A DNA stretch of 6,321 nucleotides from Burkholderiales bacterium (GTDB lineage Bacteria; Pseudomonadota; Gammaproteobacteria; Burkholderiales; Burkholderiaceae_C): contig CANJKD010000155.1 in assembly GCA_947474415.1 (NCBI GenBank), forward strand, positions 1-6,321, given 5' to 3'. Positions 1 to 6,025 of this stretch are shown here, piece by piece (the stretch's first letter is position 1; the number at the start of each line of letters is the position of its first letter). The position numbers and the translations under genes are program-made. The notes beneath the pieces are model-generated. The model searched no databases. It had not been told where the DNA came from and worked only from the letters and a program-made list of their open reading frames with translations.

Positions 1-699
1 CAGCGTCATGAAGCGGCTGATGTAGCTCACCAGATGAGCCACGCCGAAGATCATCGTCTTCGTGTTGCCGGTCTGCATGCGCTGGCCGTTCACGTCGAGC
101 CACATCGACAGCGCCTGCGGGTCGGGCACGTCGTCGGCCGTCACCATCCACGGGCCGACCGGGCCGAAGGTGTCGCAGCCCTTGCCCTTGTCCCAGGTGC
201 CGCCGCGCTCGATCTGGTATTCGCGCTCGGACACGTCGTTGACGACGCAATAACCGGCGACGAACTTCAGCGCCTCGGCTTCCGTGACATAGCGTGCCTT
301 GGTGCCGATGACGATGCCGAGTTCGACCTCCCAGTCACCCTTGGTCGAGCCCTGCGGCAGCACCACGGCGTCGTTGCAGCCGACCAGGCTGCTCGTCGTC
401 TTGGTGAACAGAATGGGTTCGGCCGGCACCGGCAGGTTCGATTCGGCGGCGTGGTCGGCGTAGTTCAGGCCGACGCAGATGAATTTGCCCATGCCACTCC
501 ACGGCGGCGCGCTGCGGCCGGGGTTCGCGACCACCGGCAAGGTGCCGGGATCGAGCTCGCGCAGGCGCTGCAGGCCGTGCGGGGTGAGCGTGTCGGCGGT
601 GATGTCGGGAAGCACGCCCGACAGGTCGCGCACCACGCCTTGCGCGTCGATCAGCGCCGGTTTCTCGGCGCCCTTGGCGCCGTATCGCATCAGTTTCAT
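1..699 (-). CDS. Fumarylacetoacetate hydrolase (FAH) family protein, likely 2,4-diketo-3-deoxy-sugar-acid hydrolase (3' end outside window)
   Basis: The reading frame is open for 233 codons from ATG at 699-697 to the window edge; family members run about 280 residues, so roughly 50 C-terminal residues are missing. Residues 77-86 (GLNYADHAAE) and the block DWEVELGIVIG (122-132) are FAH-fold hallmarks. E124, E126 and D155 (in NDVSERE) have the spacing of the metal-binding acidic triad, and DTFGPVGPW (176-184) is the conserved substrate-pocket stretch. Known family members of this type cleave 2,4-diketo-3-deoxy-L-fuconate/rhamnonate to pyruvate plus lactate; others are annotated ureidoglycolate lyase or acylpyruvate hydrolase. 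The sugar-acid role is inferred from the SDR, lactonase and polyol dehydrogenase in the same operon. The start is fixed by AAAGGAAA just upstream (702-709). It lies 28 bp after the lactonase stop, so the two are probably co-transcribed. It appears intact as far as visible. Confidence 0.9.
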   Translation of the reverse strand, partial: MKLMRYGAKGAEKPALIDAQGVVRDLSGVLPDITADTLTPHGLQRLRELDPGTLPVVANPGRSAPPWSGMGKFICVGLNYADHAAESNLPVPAEPILFTKTTSSLVGCNDAVVLPQGSTKGDWEVELGIVIGTKARYVTEAEALKFVAGYCVVNDVSEREYQIERGGTWDKGKGCDTFGPVGPWMVTADDVPDPQALSMWLDVNGQRMQTGNTKTMIFGVAHLVSYISRFMTL

Positions 700-727
700 G
701 GGTTTCCTTTGGGGGGTGAAAAGTGTC

Positions 728-1333
728 TCAAAGACCGTTGACCTTGAGGTGGATCGCGTACAGGGAACTGGTGGCGCAGATGGGCTTGACGAAGTCATCG
801 GCAACCTGGCTGACCGCAGTGGTCAGCGGGTCGATGCGGTACACATGGCAGGCCCCGATCTCGCTCTCGGCGGGCTCGCCTTCGTAGTCGGACAGGATGC
901 CGTAGCTCGGGTCGGTGAACCAGACCGAGCCATCGGAGCGCACCACCACGTCGTTCGGCGAGTTCAGGCGTTTGCCCTGCCAGCGGTCGGCCAGCACGGT
1001 GATGCGCCCGTCGTGCTCGGTGCGCGTGACACGGCGCGTCAGGTGTTCGCAGGTCACGAGCCGGCCCTCGCGGTCCACGGTGTTGCCGTTCGAGTGGTTC
1101 GAACGCTCGCGGAACACGCCCACCGTGCCGTTCAGTTCGTCCAGCCGCAGCATGCGGTTGTTCGGGATGTCGGACCAGACCAGGGTGCCGTGCGCCGCGA
1201 ACCACGCCGGGCCTTCGCACCAGCGCCCGCCGGTCCACAGCCGCGCCACGCGTTCCGGCCCGGCCAGGCAGGCACGGAACTCCGGCTCGAAGACCTCGAA
1301 CCCGGTGCCTTCGAGCGTTCCAAACGTCGCCAT
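728..1333 (-). pseudogene. SMP-30/gluconolactonase/LRE family lactonase with in-frame internal deletion
   Basis: ATG at 1333-1331, preceded by AAGGGGA at good spacing, opens a 201-residue frame ending TGA at 728. The N-terminal part is a clear SMP-30-type beta-propeller lactonase: GGRWCEGPAW carries the first metal ligand (E40), SNHSNGNTVDREG (78-90) is a typical blade motif, and NSPNDVV (124-130) carries the conserved substrate/metal-site Asn. Family members are about 300 residues. Here the sequence jumps from ADDFVKP (178-184), which normally continues NGLxFSPD, straight to ICATSSLYAIHLKVNGL (185-201), which resembles the family's extreme C-terminus. About 100 residues are therefore missing in frame, including the regions supplying the other two metal ligands (the Asn of PNGL and the later Asp). 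The protein should not fold or act as a lactonase. The intact gene would open sugar lactones made by the dehydrogenase step. The alternative is a mis-assembly at 781/782. An upstream in-frame extension to about 1789 exists but lacks family similarity. Confidence 0.8.
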
Positions 1334-1347
1334 AGATTCCCCTTCGT

Positions 1348-1590
1348 TCAGCGTTTTGCGCGCGTGCTGGCCGGCACGATCACGGCCATGATCCCGGTCA
1401 GCAGCATACGCAGGCCCGGCCCGGCCCGGCCCGGCCCGGCCCGGCCCGGCGCCGGCGGCATTGCGCATCGCCCCAGCATGAACAGCGCGGCTCCCCAGGT
1501 GCCCGCCACGCTTGGCCGGCCGCCGCTGACCGAGGGGCACTGGACCGCCCGGCTCGGTCGCCTCCCGCGTGTCCGCGCTGGTCCGCAGCT
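1348..1590 (-). pseudogene. Probable remnant of a sugar ABC-transporter permease C-terminus (RbsC/XylH-like)
   Basis: One minus frame is open from the stop at 1593-1591 to TGA at 1350-1348, about 80 codons with no convincing start. It contains SVSGGRPSVAGTWGAALFML, which resembles the GG(T)SL.GGRGSVxGTLLGALxx stretch near the end of ribose-type permeases. About 24 residues later comes LRMLLTGIMAVIVPASTRAKR, like the last membrane helix and basic tail of such proteins. Between them, where NNGLNLLGV-type sequence would be expected, sit PGRAG repeats encoded by the GGCCC tandem array. The rest of the roughly 330-residue permease is absent upstream. The stop lies 14 bp before the lactonase start, the spacing expected of consecutive operon genes. 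The motif match was made by eye in GC-rich sequence, so the identity is tentative. Confidence 0.42.
1413..1450. repeat. (GGCCC)n pentanucleotide tandem repeat, about 7.6 copies
   Basis: Seven perfect GGCCC units plus a partial GGC run without interruption for 38 bp. The array lies within the presumed permease remnant and is read as PGRAG repeats on the minus strand. Such an array is prone to polymerase slippage and to sequencing or assembly error. Confidence 0.97.
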
Positions 1591-1984
1591 TCATCTCCAC
1601 GGGCGCGGCCCGCCCGACAGGATCTGCGGTGCGACCCGGAATGTGACAGCCGATGCGCCGGGCGCGATGCTGCTTGCCCTTCAGGCCGCGCTGGGCGAAG
1701 TACCCGATCTGCATCGCGCTGAGTGGCTTGACGTCCAGCGCGATGCGGTAGGCGCAGGGCTCGGTCACGATGCAGTCCAACGACACCACAACGATGCCGG
1801 CGTCGCCATTGCCCGCCTCACCGAACTTGGACGCAACTCATGCTCTGCGCCCTTCCGCAGCCCTGCCGGGCGCTGGGAGCCTCTGCCCGCCCGTGGTGAC
1901 CTCGCCAGCACGACAGAACTGATCATCTCTCTGCTCGGCCCTTACTTCCAACCTTTGACATGAAGCCATTTCCGCGATGTTGTG
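1591..1984. other. Stretch without a recognisable gene between SDR gene and permease remnant
   Basis: About 390 bp with no gene I can recognise. The best minus frame (about 1836-1600) reads FGEAGNGDAGIVVVSLDCIV..., then CAYRIALDVKPLSAMQIGYF, but lacks a plausible start with a ribosome site and matches no family I know. It may be debris of another gene. A plus frame through 1963 is also open but looks non-protein-like. The part nearest the SDR stop (about 1900-1980) is visibly less GC-rich than the flanking genes. I see no transposase motif, terminal inverted repeat or strong terminator hairpin. Confidence 0.6.
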
Positions 1985-2755
1985 CTAGTTCGACCAGCCG
2001 CCGTCGATGACCTGAGCGGTGCCGGTGGTGAAGCCCGATTCGTCGGACGCAAGGTAGACCGCCAGCGCCGCGATCTCGGCCGTGCTGCCCACCCGGCCCA
2101 TCGGCTGGCGCGCCACGAACCAGGCTTCGGCCTGCTCGATGGTCTGGCCGGTGGACTGTGCCAACGCGGCCATCCGGTCGCGCAGCGAGGGCGACTCCAC
2201 CGTTCCGGGGCAGATCGCGTTGCAGCGCACGCCGCGGGTGATGAAGTCGGCAGCGATCGATTTGGTCATGCCGATCACCGCCGCCTTGGTCGCGCCATAG
2301 ACGAAGCGGTTCGGCGCGCCTTTGATGCTGCCGGCCACCGACGCGACATTGATGATCGAGCCGCCGCCGGTGCCGGCTTCGAACGACGCGAGCATCGCGG
2401 GCAGGAAGGCGCGGGTCACGCGGTACATCGCGCGCACGTTCAGGTTGAACGAGAACTCGAAGGCCGTTTCGTCGCAGTCGAGGATGCTGCCGGCGTGCAC
2501 ATAGCCGGCACCGTTGAACAGGATGTTCACCGCGCCGGCAGCCTGCGCGGCGGCGGCCACAGCGTTCGCATCGGTCACGTCGAGCCGCCGCGTTTCGCAG
2601 CCGGTGGCCTTCGCCAGGTCAGCGAGCAAGGCCGCGTTGATGTCGGTCGCGATCACACGCGCGCCTTCGCGCACGAAGGCCTCGGCGGTGGCGCGGCCGA
2701 TGCCCTGGCCGGCGGCGGTCACGAAGGCGGTCTTGCCCTGGAGTCGATGTGTCAT
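1985..2755 (-). CDS. SDR-family NAD-dependent 2-keto-3-deoxy-L-fuconate (or -rhamnonate) dehydrogenase-like protein
   Basis: A 256-residue classical short-chain dehydrogenase, full length for the family. Visible motifs are the cofactor loop TAAGQGIG (13-20), D38 at the end of the second strand (ATDIN), which predicts NAD(H) rather than NADP(H), NGAG (81-84), catalytic S139 with Y153xxxK157 (VYGATK), and the C-terminal VIDGGWSN. The sequence resembles human BDH2/DHRS6 and its bacterial relatives, notably LDVTD, LNVRAMY, NRFVYGATKAAVIG, CNAICPGTVESPSLR and RQPMGR. The bacterial relatives oxidise 2-keto-3-deoxy-L-fuconate or -L-rhamnonate at C4 to the 2,4-diketo acid, the substrate of the FAH hydrolase at the left end. 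The region around 122-132 (MLASFEAGTGGG) is a few residues longer than in BDH2. The ATG at 2755 has only a weak ribosome site, so translation may depend on the upstream gene 58 bp away. The exact sugar cannot be told from sequence. Confidence 0.9.
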   Translation of the reverse strand: MTHRLQGKTAFVTAAGQGIGRATAEAFVREGARVIATDINAALLADLAKATGCETRRLDVTDANAVAAAAQAAGAVNILFNGAGYVHAGSILDCDETAFEFSFNLNVRAMYRVTRAFLPAMLASFEAGTGGGSIINVASVAGSIKGAPNRFVYGATKAAVIGMTKSIAADFITRGVRCNAICPGTVESPSLRDRMAALAQSTGQTIEQAEAWFVARQPMGRVGSTAEIAALAVYLASDESGFTTGTAQVIDGGWSN

Positions 2756-2813
2756 GGGTGGGTCTCGGTGGATGAAAGGCGCGCGCCGGTGCCGGCGATT
2801 CGTTGGGGAAGGG

Positions 2814-4028
2814 TCAGCTCGCCTCGCTCACGGCGGCCATGAAGAGCGCATACAGTTCCTGCATCATGCCCGGGTTGTCGTCGACCGCGGTGTGCACCAG
2901 AACGGTCTGGGTCGGCATGTCGATGAACACGCGCTGGCCGTGATGGCCCTTGAAATAGGGCTGCGTTCCATCGGCGCGCGCGTGCCACATGAAGGCCTTG
3001 TAGCCGGCCTGCGGGGTCGCGCGCCCGAAGGTTACCTGCTGTTCGTCGCGGCGCCAGCTGCGGCATTCGGTCAGCCACTTGCGGCTGACGATCTGCGCGC
3101 CGTTCAGCTCGCCTTGTTGCGCCACCAGTTGGCCCAGCCGAAGCCAGTCGCGCGCGCGTGCGGCCACCCCGATGCAGTTGAATTCGTGGCGCCGACCGTC
3201 GCACTGCCAGGTGGCGTCGGCTTCGGCGCCCATCGGTTGCCAGAGCGCCTGCTGCGCGAATTCGGACAGGCTGGCGCCGCTGACGGCGCGCAGCACCATG
3301 CCGATCGTCAGTGGGCACAGCTCGTTGTAGTTGAAGCGCGCGCCGGGCTCCTCGGCGCGCGCGTTCCAGCCGCGCACCACCGCTTCGAGATCGGCGCTGT
3401 TGCCCTGCAGCAGCCCGGCCGGGTAGATCGTCGCGTTGTCGCGGCTGTGCAGCACCGCCGCACCGCTCGCCATGTTCACGAGGTGTCGCATCGACACCCG
3501 GCCGTGCAAGGTGTCGCGCAGGGCGGGCACGTACTGGTCGGGGCGGTCGTCGAGCGATTCGATCAGGCCCTTGTCGATCGCAATGCCGAGCAGCAGCGAG
3601 GTCACGCTCTTGGCCATCGACCAGCTGGTCAGGCGCATCTCGGCGGTGCGATCGAAGCCATAGCGCTGGACCCAGATCTCGCCGCGGCGCGCGATTGCCA
3701 GCGCGGTCGTCGGCTGGCTCGCCAGGTAGTCGGCGATCGACTTCGAGGCGCCCTGCCAGCGGTAGCGCAAGTCGGGGCGCGGTGCCGACCGGAGCGGTGC
3801 CGCCGCGCCCGCGCTGCGGATCGTGCGGCTCGGCAGCATCTGCTCGAAGCCGCCCGAGTAGTTGCCGACGCGCGTCGCGGTGTCGCGCTCGTAGCCTCCG
3901 TTCCATCCGGTCGGGTAGCCCGTGGACGCGCCCCAGCGGTCGTCGTCGGCCCAGGCCCGGGCGACGAGTCCGCAGCCGGCAAGCAGCGCGGCCGCGCCGG
4001 CCTGACAGAACTGGCGGCGATCAGTCAC
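2814..4028 (-). CDS. Exported serine hydrolase, beta-lactamase class C-like fold (COG1680 type)
   Basis: A 404-residue protein starting at GTG 4028-4026, which overlaps the end of the dehydrogenase gene by 8 bp. This start is chosen because it gives a clear export signal: twin arginine R4-R5 followed by QF, a short hydrophobic stretch and a lipobox-like LLAGC (C19), suggesting a Tat-exported lipoprotein or periplasmic protein. The longer upstream frame (to 4175) merely shadows the dehydrogenase. The catalytic SxxK is S137-M-A-K140 in WSMAKSVTSLLLG; Y234-N-E in FNYNELCPLTIGMVLR fits the YxN-position tyrosine; GHHGQRVFID (361-370) occupies the KTG-box position. Known members include esterases, amide hydrolases such as 6-aminohexanoate-dimer hydrolase, and DD-peptidase relatives; true beta-lactamase activity is unlikely without KTG. 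In this operon it may release a sugar or sugar acid from an ester or amide conjugate before uptake; that is inference. Confidence 0.88.
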   Translation of the reverse strand: MTDRRQFCQAGAAALLAGCGLVARAWADDDRWGASTGYPTGWNGGYERDTATRVGNYSGGFEQMLPSRTIRSAGAAAPLRSAPRPDLRYRWQGASKSIADYLASQPTTALAIARRGEIWVQRYGFDRTAEMRLTSWSMAKSVTSLLLGIAIDKGLIESLDDRPDQYVPALRDTLHGRVSMRHLVNMASGAAVLHSRDNATIYPAGLLQGNSADLEAVVRGWNARAEEPGARFNYNELCPLTIGMVLRAVSGASLSEFAQQALWQPMGAEADATWQCDGRRHEFNCIGVAARARDWLRLGQLVAQQGELNGAQIVSRKWLTECRSWRRDEQQVTFGRATPQAGYKAFMWHARADGTQPYFKGHHGQRVFIDMPTQTVLVHTAVDDNPGMMQELYALFMAAVSEAS

Positions 4029-5062
4029 AAACGACCTGCACCTTGGTGCTGCGCGTGCGGTCGCTCGCCAGCTCGAAGGCTTCGAGCGCGCGCGAGAGCG
4101 GAATCTGCGCGCTGAGCAGCGGCCGCGCATCGACGCGGCGCGTGCGCAGGAACTGCACCGCCCAGTCGAAGGCATGCGCGGCGCGGAACGCGCCCACGTA
4201 GTCGAGCTCGCGCGCCATGATGCTGTTGGCCGGGAACATCACGCCTTCGGCCGGCAGCGTGCCCACCTGCACGATGCGGCCGCCCTTGCGCGCCGCCTTC
4301 AGGCAGGTCAATCAGCGCGGCCGGGCTGCCGGCGGCTTCGATGCACGCGTCCGCCGAATCTGCCAACTGCGCGGTCAGCTCGGCGTCGCTCATCAGGTCG
4401 GTGCGCAGGCCGACGTCGGCACCGACGCTGCGCGCCGTCTGCAGCGGCCGGTCGGCGATGTCGCAGCAGATGATGTGCGCGGCACCGGCCAGCCGGGCCG
4501 CGATCACGCTCATCGAGCCGATCGTGCCGCCGCCGGTGACGAGCACCGTCTTGCCGGTGAGAACGCCGGCGCGGTGCACCGCGTGCAGGCCGATCGACAG
4601 CGGCTCGGCACAGGCGAGTTCGCCGAGGGAAATGTCTTCATGGATCGGCGTGAGCTGGCGCTCGCCCATCACGAAGCGTTCGCGGAACATGCCCTGCACA
4701 TGCGGGAACACGCTGGCGCTGCCGAGGAAGCGCATGTGGCGGCACAGGTTCAGGCGCCCGCCGGTGCAGTAGTCGCAGTGGCCGCAGGCGTGCGACGGGT
4801 TGATCGCGACCTTGTCGCCGACCGCCACCCGCGTGACCGCGCTGCCGATGCGCGCCACCGTGCCCGAGACCTCGTGGCCGGGGACGAGCGGCTCGCGCAC
4901 CACGAACGCGCCGACGCGGCCATGCTGGTAGTAGTGCAGGTCGGAGCCGCAGATGCCGCCGGCGCCGAGGCGCATTTCCACATCGGTGGGGCCGAGTTCG
5001 GCCGGGCCGTCCTGTTCGAGGCGCAGGTCTTTGGCGCCGTGGATTCTGCAGGTGAGTGACAT
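4021..5062 (-). pseudogene. idnD: L-idonate 5-dehydrogenase-like zinc-dependent dehydrogenase, disrupted by a +1 frameshift
   Basis: ATG at 5062 has AAAGGAAA six bases upstream. Residues 1-250 are an MDR zinc dehydrogenase close to IdnD: GGICGSDLHYYQHGRVG with C38, H63-E64 (PGHE) and E153 (AEPL) for the catalytic zinc; C93, C96, C99 and C107 for the structural zinc; and GGGTIG (177-182) for NAD(P). After SPAAL (codon 250, about 4313) the frame is lost. Removing one base near 4310-4312 restores SPAALLTCLKAARKGGRIVQ and continues through MARELDYVG and RPLLSAQIPLSRALEAF to TGA at 4021, about 346 residues, the normal length. Uncorrected, the shifted frame stays open to 4025, giving a deceptively normal-sized protein with about 95 nonsense residues. 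The intact enzyme would oxidise a polyol or sugar acid such as L-idonate. It follows the regulator by 25 bp. The frameshift may be real or a sequencing error. Confidence 0.88.
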
Positions 5063-5087
5063 GGCATTTCCTTTGGGCATCAAGCGC

Positions 5088-5846
5088 TCAAGCGGGCTTG
5101 GGTGCAGCCTTGCGGCGCGGCGTGGGCGGCAATTCGGGGTGGCCGCCGGGCGCGGAGTTGGGCGTGATGCTGGCGGTGAAGCGGTCGTGCGAGTTCGACA
5201 GGTGGGCCGCCATCGCGAGCCGCGCCGCGTCGGGCGCGCGGTTCGCGATGGCGATGACCACGGCGGTGTGTTCGGTGATGGCCAGCGCCCAGCTGCGCGC
5301 AGTTTCGAAGTGGCTGCCGAGCTGCTCGAACAGCGGGTTGTGGCGTTCGTCGAACAGCTCGGTCACGATGCGTTGCAGCACCGAGTTCTCGCAGGCCTCG
5401 GCGATGCGCAGGTGGAACAGCCGGTCGCCACGCGTCGGCGTGTGGCCGCTGTCGACCTCTTGCTGCATCAGCGCCACCGCGTTGCGCAGGCCGGCGATCT
5501 GCGCTTTCTTCATGTGCGCCGCGGCGTGGGCGGCCAGCTCGCTTTCGATCATCTGGCGGGCGCGGATCGTCTCCAGCGGGCCCTCGGCACTGACCGGCCG
5601 CGCGCGCGCCTCGGCGATCGGCAACACGTAAATGCCCGAACCCATCCGCACCTCGACCAGGCCTTCCACTTCGAGCGCGATCAGCGCCTCGCGCACCGAG
5701 GGGCGCGAGACGCCGAGCTGCAGCGCCAGGTCGCGCTCGGGCGGCAGCCGCGCGCCAACCTCGTATTCGCCCCGTTCGACCAGACCACGCAACTGGTCGG
5801 CGATCTGGCGGTAGAGGCGGCGGGGTTCGATGGTCTTGATGGGCAT
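5088..5846 (-). CDS. GntR-family (FadR/FCD subfamily) transcriptional regulator, ExuR/UxuR-like
   Basis: A 252-residue protein. The N-terminal winged helix-turn-helix (about 7-74) includes RRLYRQIADQLRGLVERGEY, RLPPERDLALQLGVSRPSVR and the wing VEVRMGSGIYV, all typical of GntR proteins and especially of hexuronate regulators ExuR/UxuR. The C-terminal FCD effector domain (about 90-222) shows the expected metal/ligand residues D141, H145, H193 and H215. A proline/alanine-rich basic tail (about 225-252) extends beyond the usual end. ATG at 5846 is chosen because the winged-helix domain begins right after it; extension to 5900 would run across a probable operator. No strong ribosome site is visible. 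It is first in the minus-strand operon, 25 bp before the dehydrogenase, and probably represses the operon and itself, released by a sugar-acid intermediate. Confidence 0.92.
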   Translation of the reverse strand: MPIKTIEPRRLYRQIADQLRGLVERGEYEVGARLPPERDLALQLGVSRPSVREALIALEVEGLVEVRMGSGIYVLPIAEARARPVSAEGPLETIRARQMIESELAAHAAAHMKKAQIAGLRNAVALMQQEVDSGHTPTRGDRLFHLRIAEACENSVLQRIVTELFDERHNPLFEQLGSHFETARSWALAITEHTAVVIAIANRAPDAARLAMAAHLSNSHDRFTASITPNSAPGGHPELPPTPRRKAAPKPA

Positions 5847-5876
5847 GCGGTGGGGGATGACACGCCGGGGCCAACA

Positions 5877-5887
5877 GGGTCCGACCC
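5877..5887. promoter_or_regulatory. Candidate GntR/FadR-type operator in the regulator leader
   Basis: GGGTCcGACCC is a perfect palindrome with a one-base centre. Its inner GGTCNGACC matches the core of the known E. coli FadR-type operator TGGTCNGACCA. It lies about 30 bp upstream of the regulator start codon and inside the expected transcript. Function is inferred. Confidence 0.4.
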
Positions 5888-5890
5888 GGT

Positions 5891-5908
5891 GCCAGGCCAA
5901 GCCAGGCC
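5891..5908. repeat. Short direct repeat GCCAGGCC, two copies
   Basis: GCCAGGCC occurs at 5891-5898 and 5901-5908, separated by AA, between the two candidate operators. A CAGGCCA-like sequence also occurs inside the operator at 5916-5934 on the opposite strand. No function is established; it could be part of an extended binding region or chance. Confidence 0.5.
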
Positions 5909-5915
5909 GGGGAAG

Positions 5916-5934
5916 TGGTCAAGTGGCCTGACCA
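5916..5934. promoter_or_regulatory. Probable autoregulatory operator, TGGTCA-N7-TGACCA inverted repeat
   Basis: Two perfect 6-bp arms flank a 7-bp spacer. On the minus strand the adjoining AATTGGT (plus 5931-5937) equals a half-site of ExuR/UxuR/PdhR-type GntR operators (ATTGGT...ACCAAT), and TGGTC/GACCA are FadR-type half-sites. It begins a few bases downstream of the predicted transcription start, where a bound repressor would block the operon. Confidence 0.55.
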
Positions 5935-5943
5935 ATTGCCAAA

Positions 5944-5973
5944 AGCATAGTCGAGTTGACAGGTCGACGTCAA
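5944..5973 (-). promoter_or_regulatory. Predicted sigma70 promoter of the gntR-led operon
   Basis: Reading the minus strand, TTGACG (plus 5968-5973) and TATGCT (plus 5944-5949) are separated by 18 bp, close to the sigma70 consensus in both boxes. The start point should fall near 5937, giving a leader of about 90 bases before the ATG at 5846. It stands out as AT-richer in a GC-rich region. Confidence 0.55.
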
Positions 5974-5974
5974 C
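5955..5974. repeat. Inverted repeat GTTGAC-N8-GTCAAC overlapping the -35 box
   Basis: Perfect 6-bp arms at 5955-5960 and 5969-5974 flank an 8-bp spacer. The right arm contains the predicted -35 box of the minus promoter, so a bound protein there would affect promoter access. It may be a second regulator site or incidental symmetry. Confidence 0.4.
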
Positions 5975-5991
5975 GACGCATCGACGCAGCC

Positions 5992-6025
5992 ACGCGTCGC
6001 ACTTTCGCTTGCGACAACGACGCGT
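5992..6025. repeat. Inverted repeat ACGCGTCG...CGACGCGT in the divergent intergenic region
   Basis: Perfect 8-bp arms at 5992-5999 and 6018-6025 surround 18 bp. An alternative inner hairpin, GTCGCA (5996-6001) with TGCGAC (6010-6015), shares the left arm, so only one form can exist at a time. No T-run follows, so it is not an ordinary terminator. It lies upstream of both divergent transcription units and could be an operator. Confidence 0.45.

Noticed and set aside
728..1789. A longer lactonase start at 1789 giving 353 residues
   Set aside because: The first roughly 150 residues match nothing in the family and run through the repeat, whereas ATG at 1333 has a good AAGGGGA site and begins where homologues begin.
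479..1963. A 494-codon plus-strand open frame
   Set aside because: It runs antisense across the FAH and lactonase genes and through the GGCCC repeat. Its translation is Arg/Pro/Ala/His-rich without family motifs; it is a byproduct of high GC.
1334..1984. An insertion sequence as the cause of the gap
   Set aside because: I found no transposase motif, terminal inverted repeats or target-site duplication in this stretch, so I do not call a mobile element.
2514..4115. A 533-codon plus-strand open frame
   Set aside because: It lies opposite the serine hydrolase and SDR genes, whose motifs are unmistakable on the minus strand. The translation looks like a GC-rich shadow with no domain.
2814..4175. 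A longer serine hydrolase start at 4175
   Set aside because: The extra 49 residues are Arg/Ser/Cys-rich shadow of the dehydrogenase and would bury the RR...LLAGC export signal that begins at GTG 4028.
5992..6025. A rho-independent terminator
   Set aside because: The hairpin has no following T-run on either strand and lies between divergent genes, upstream of both, where a terminator is not expected.
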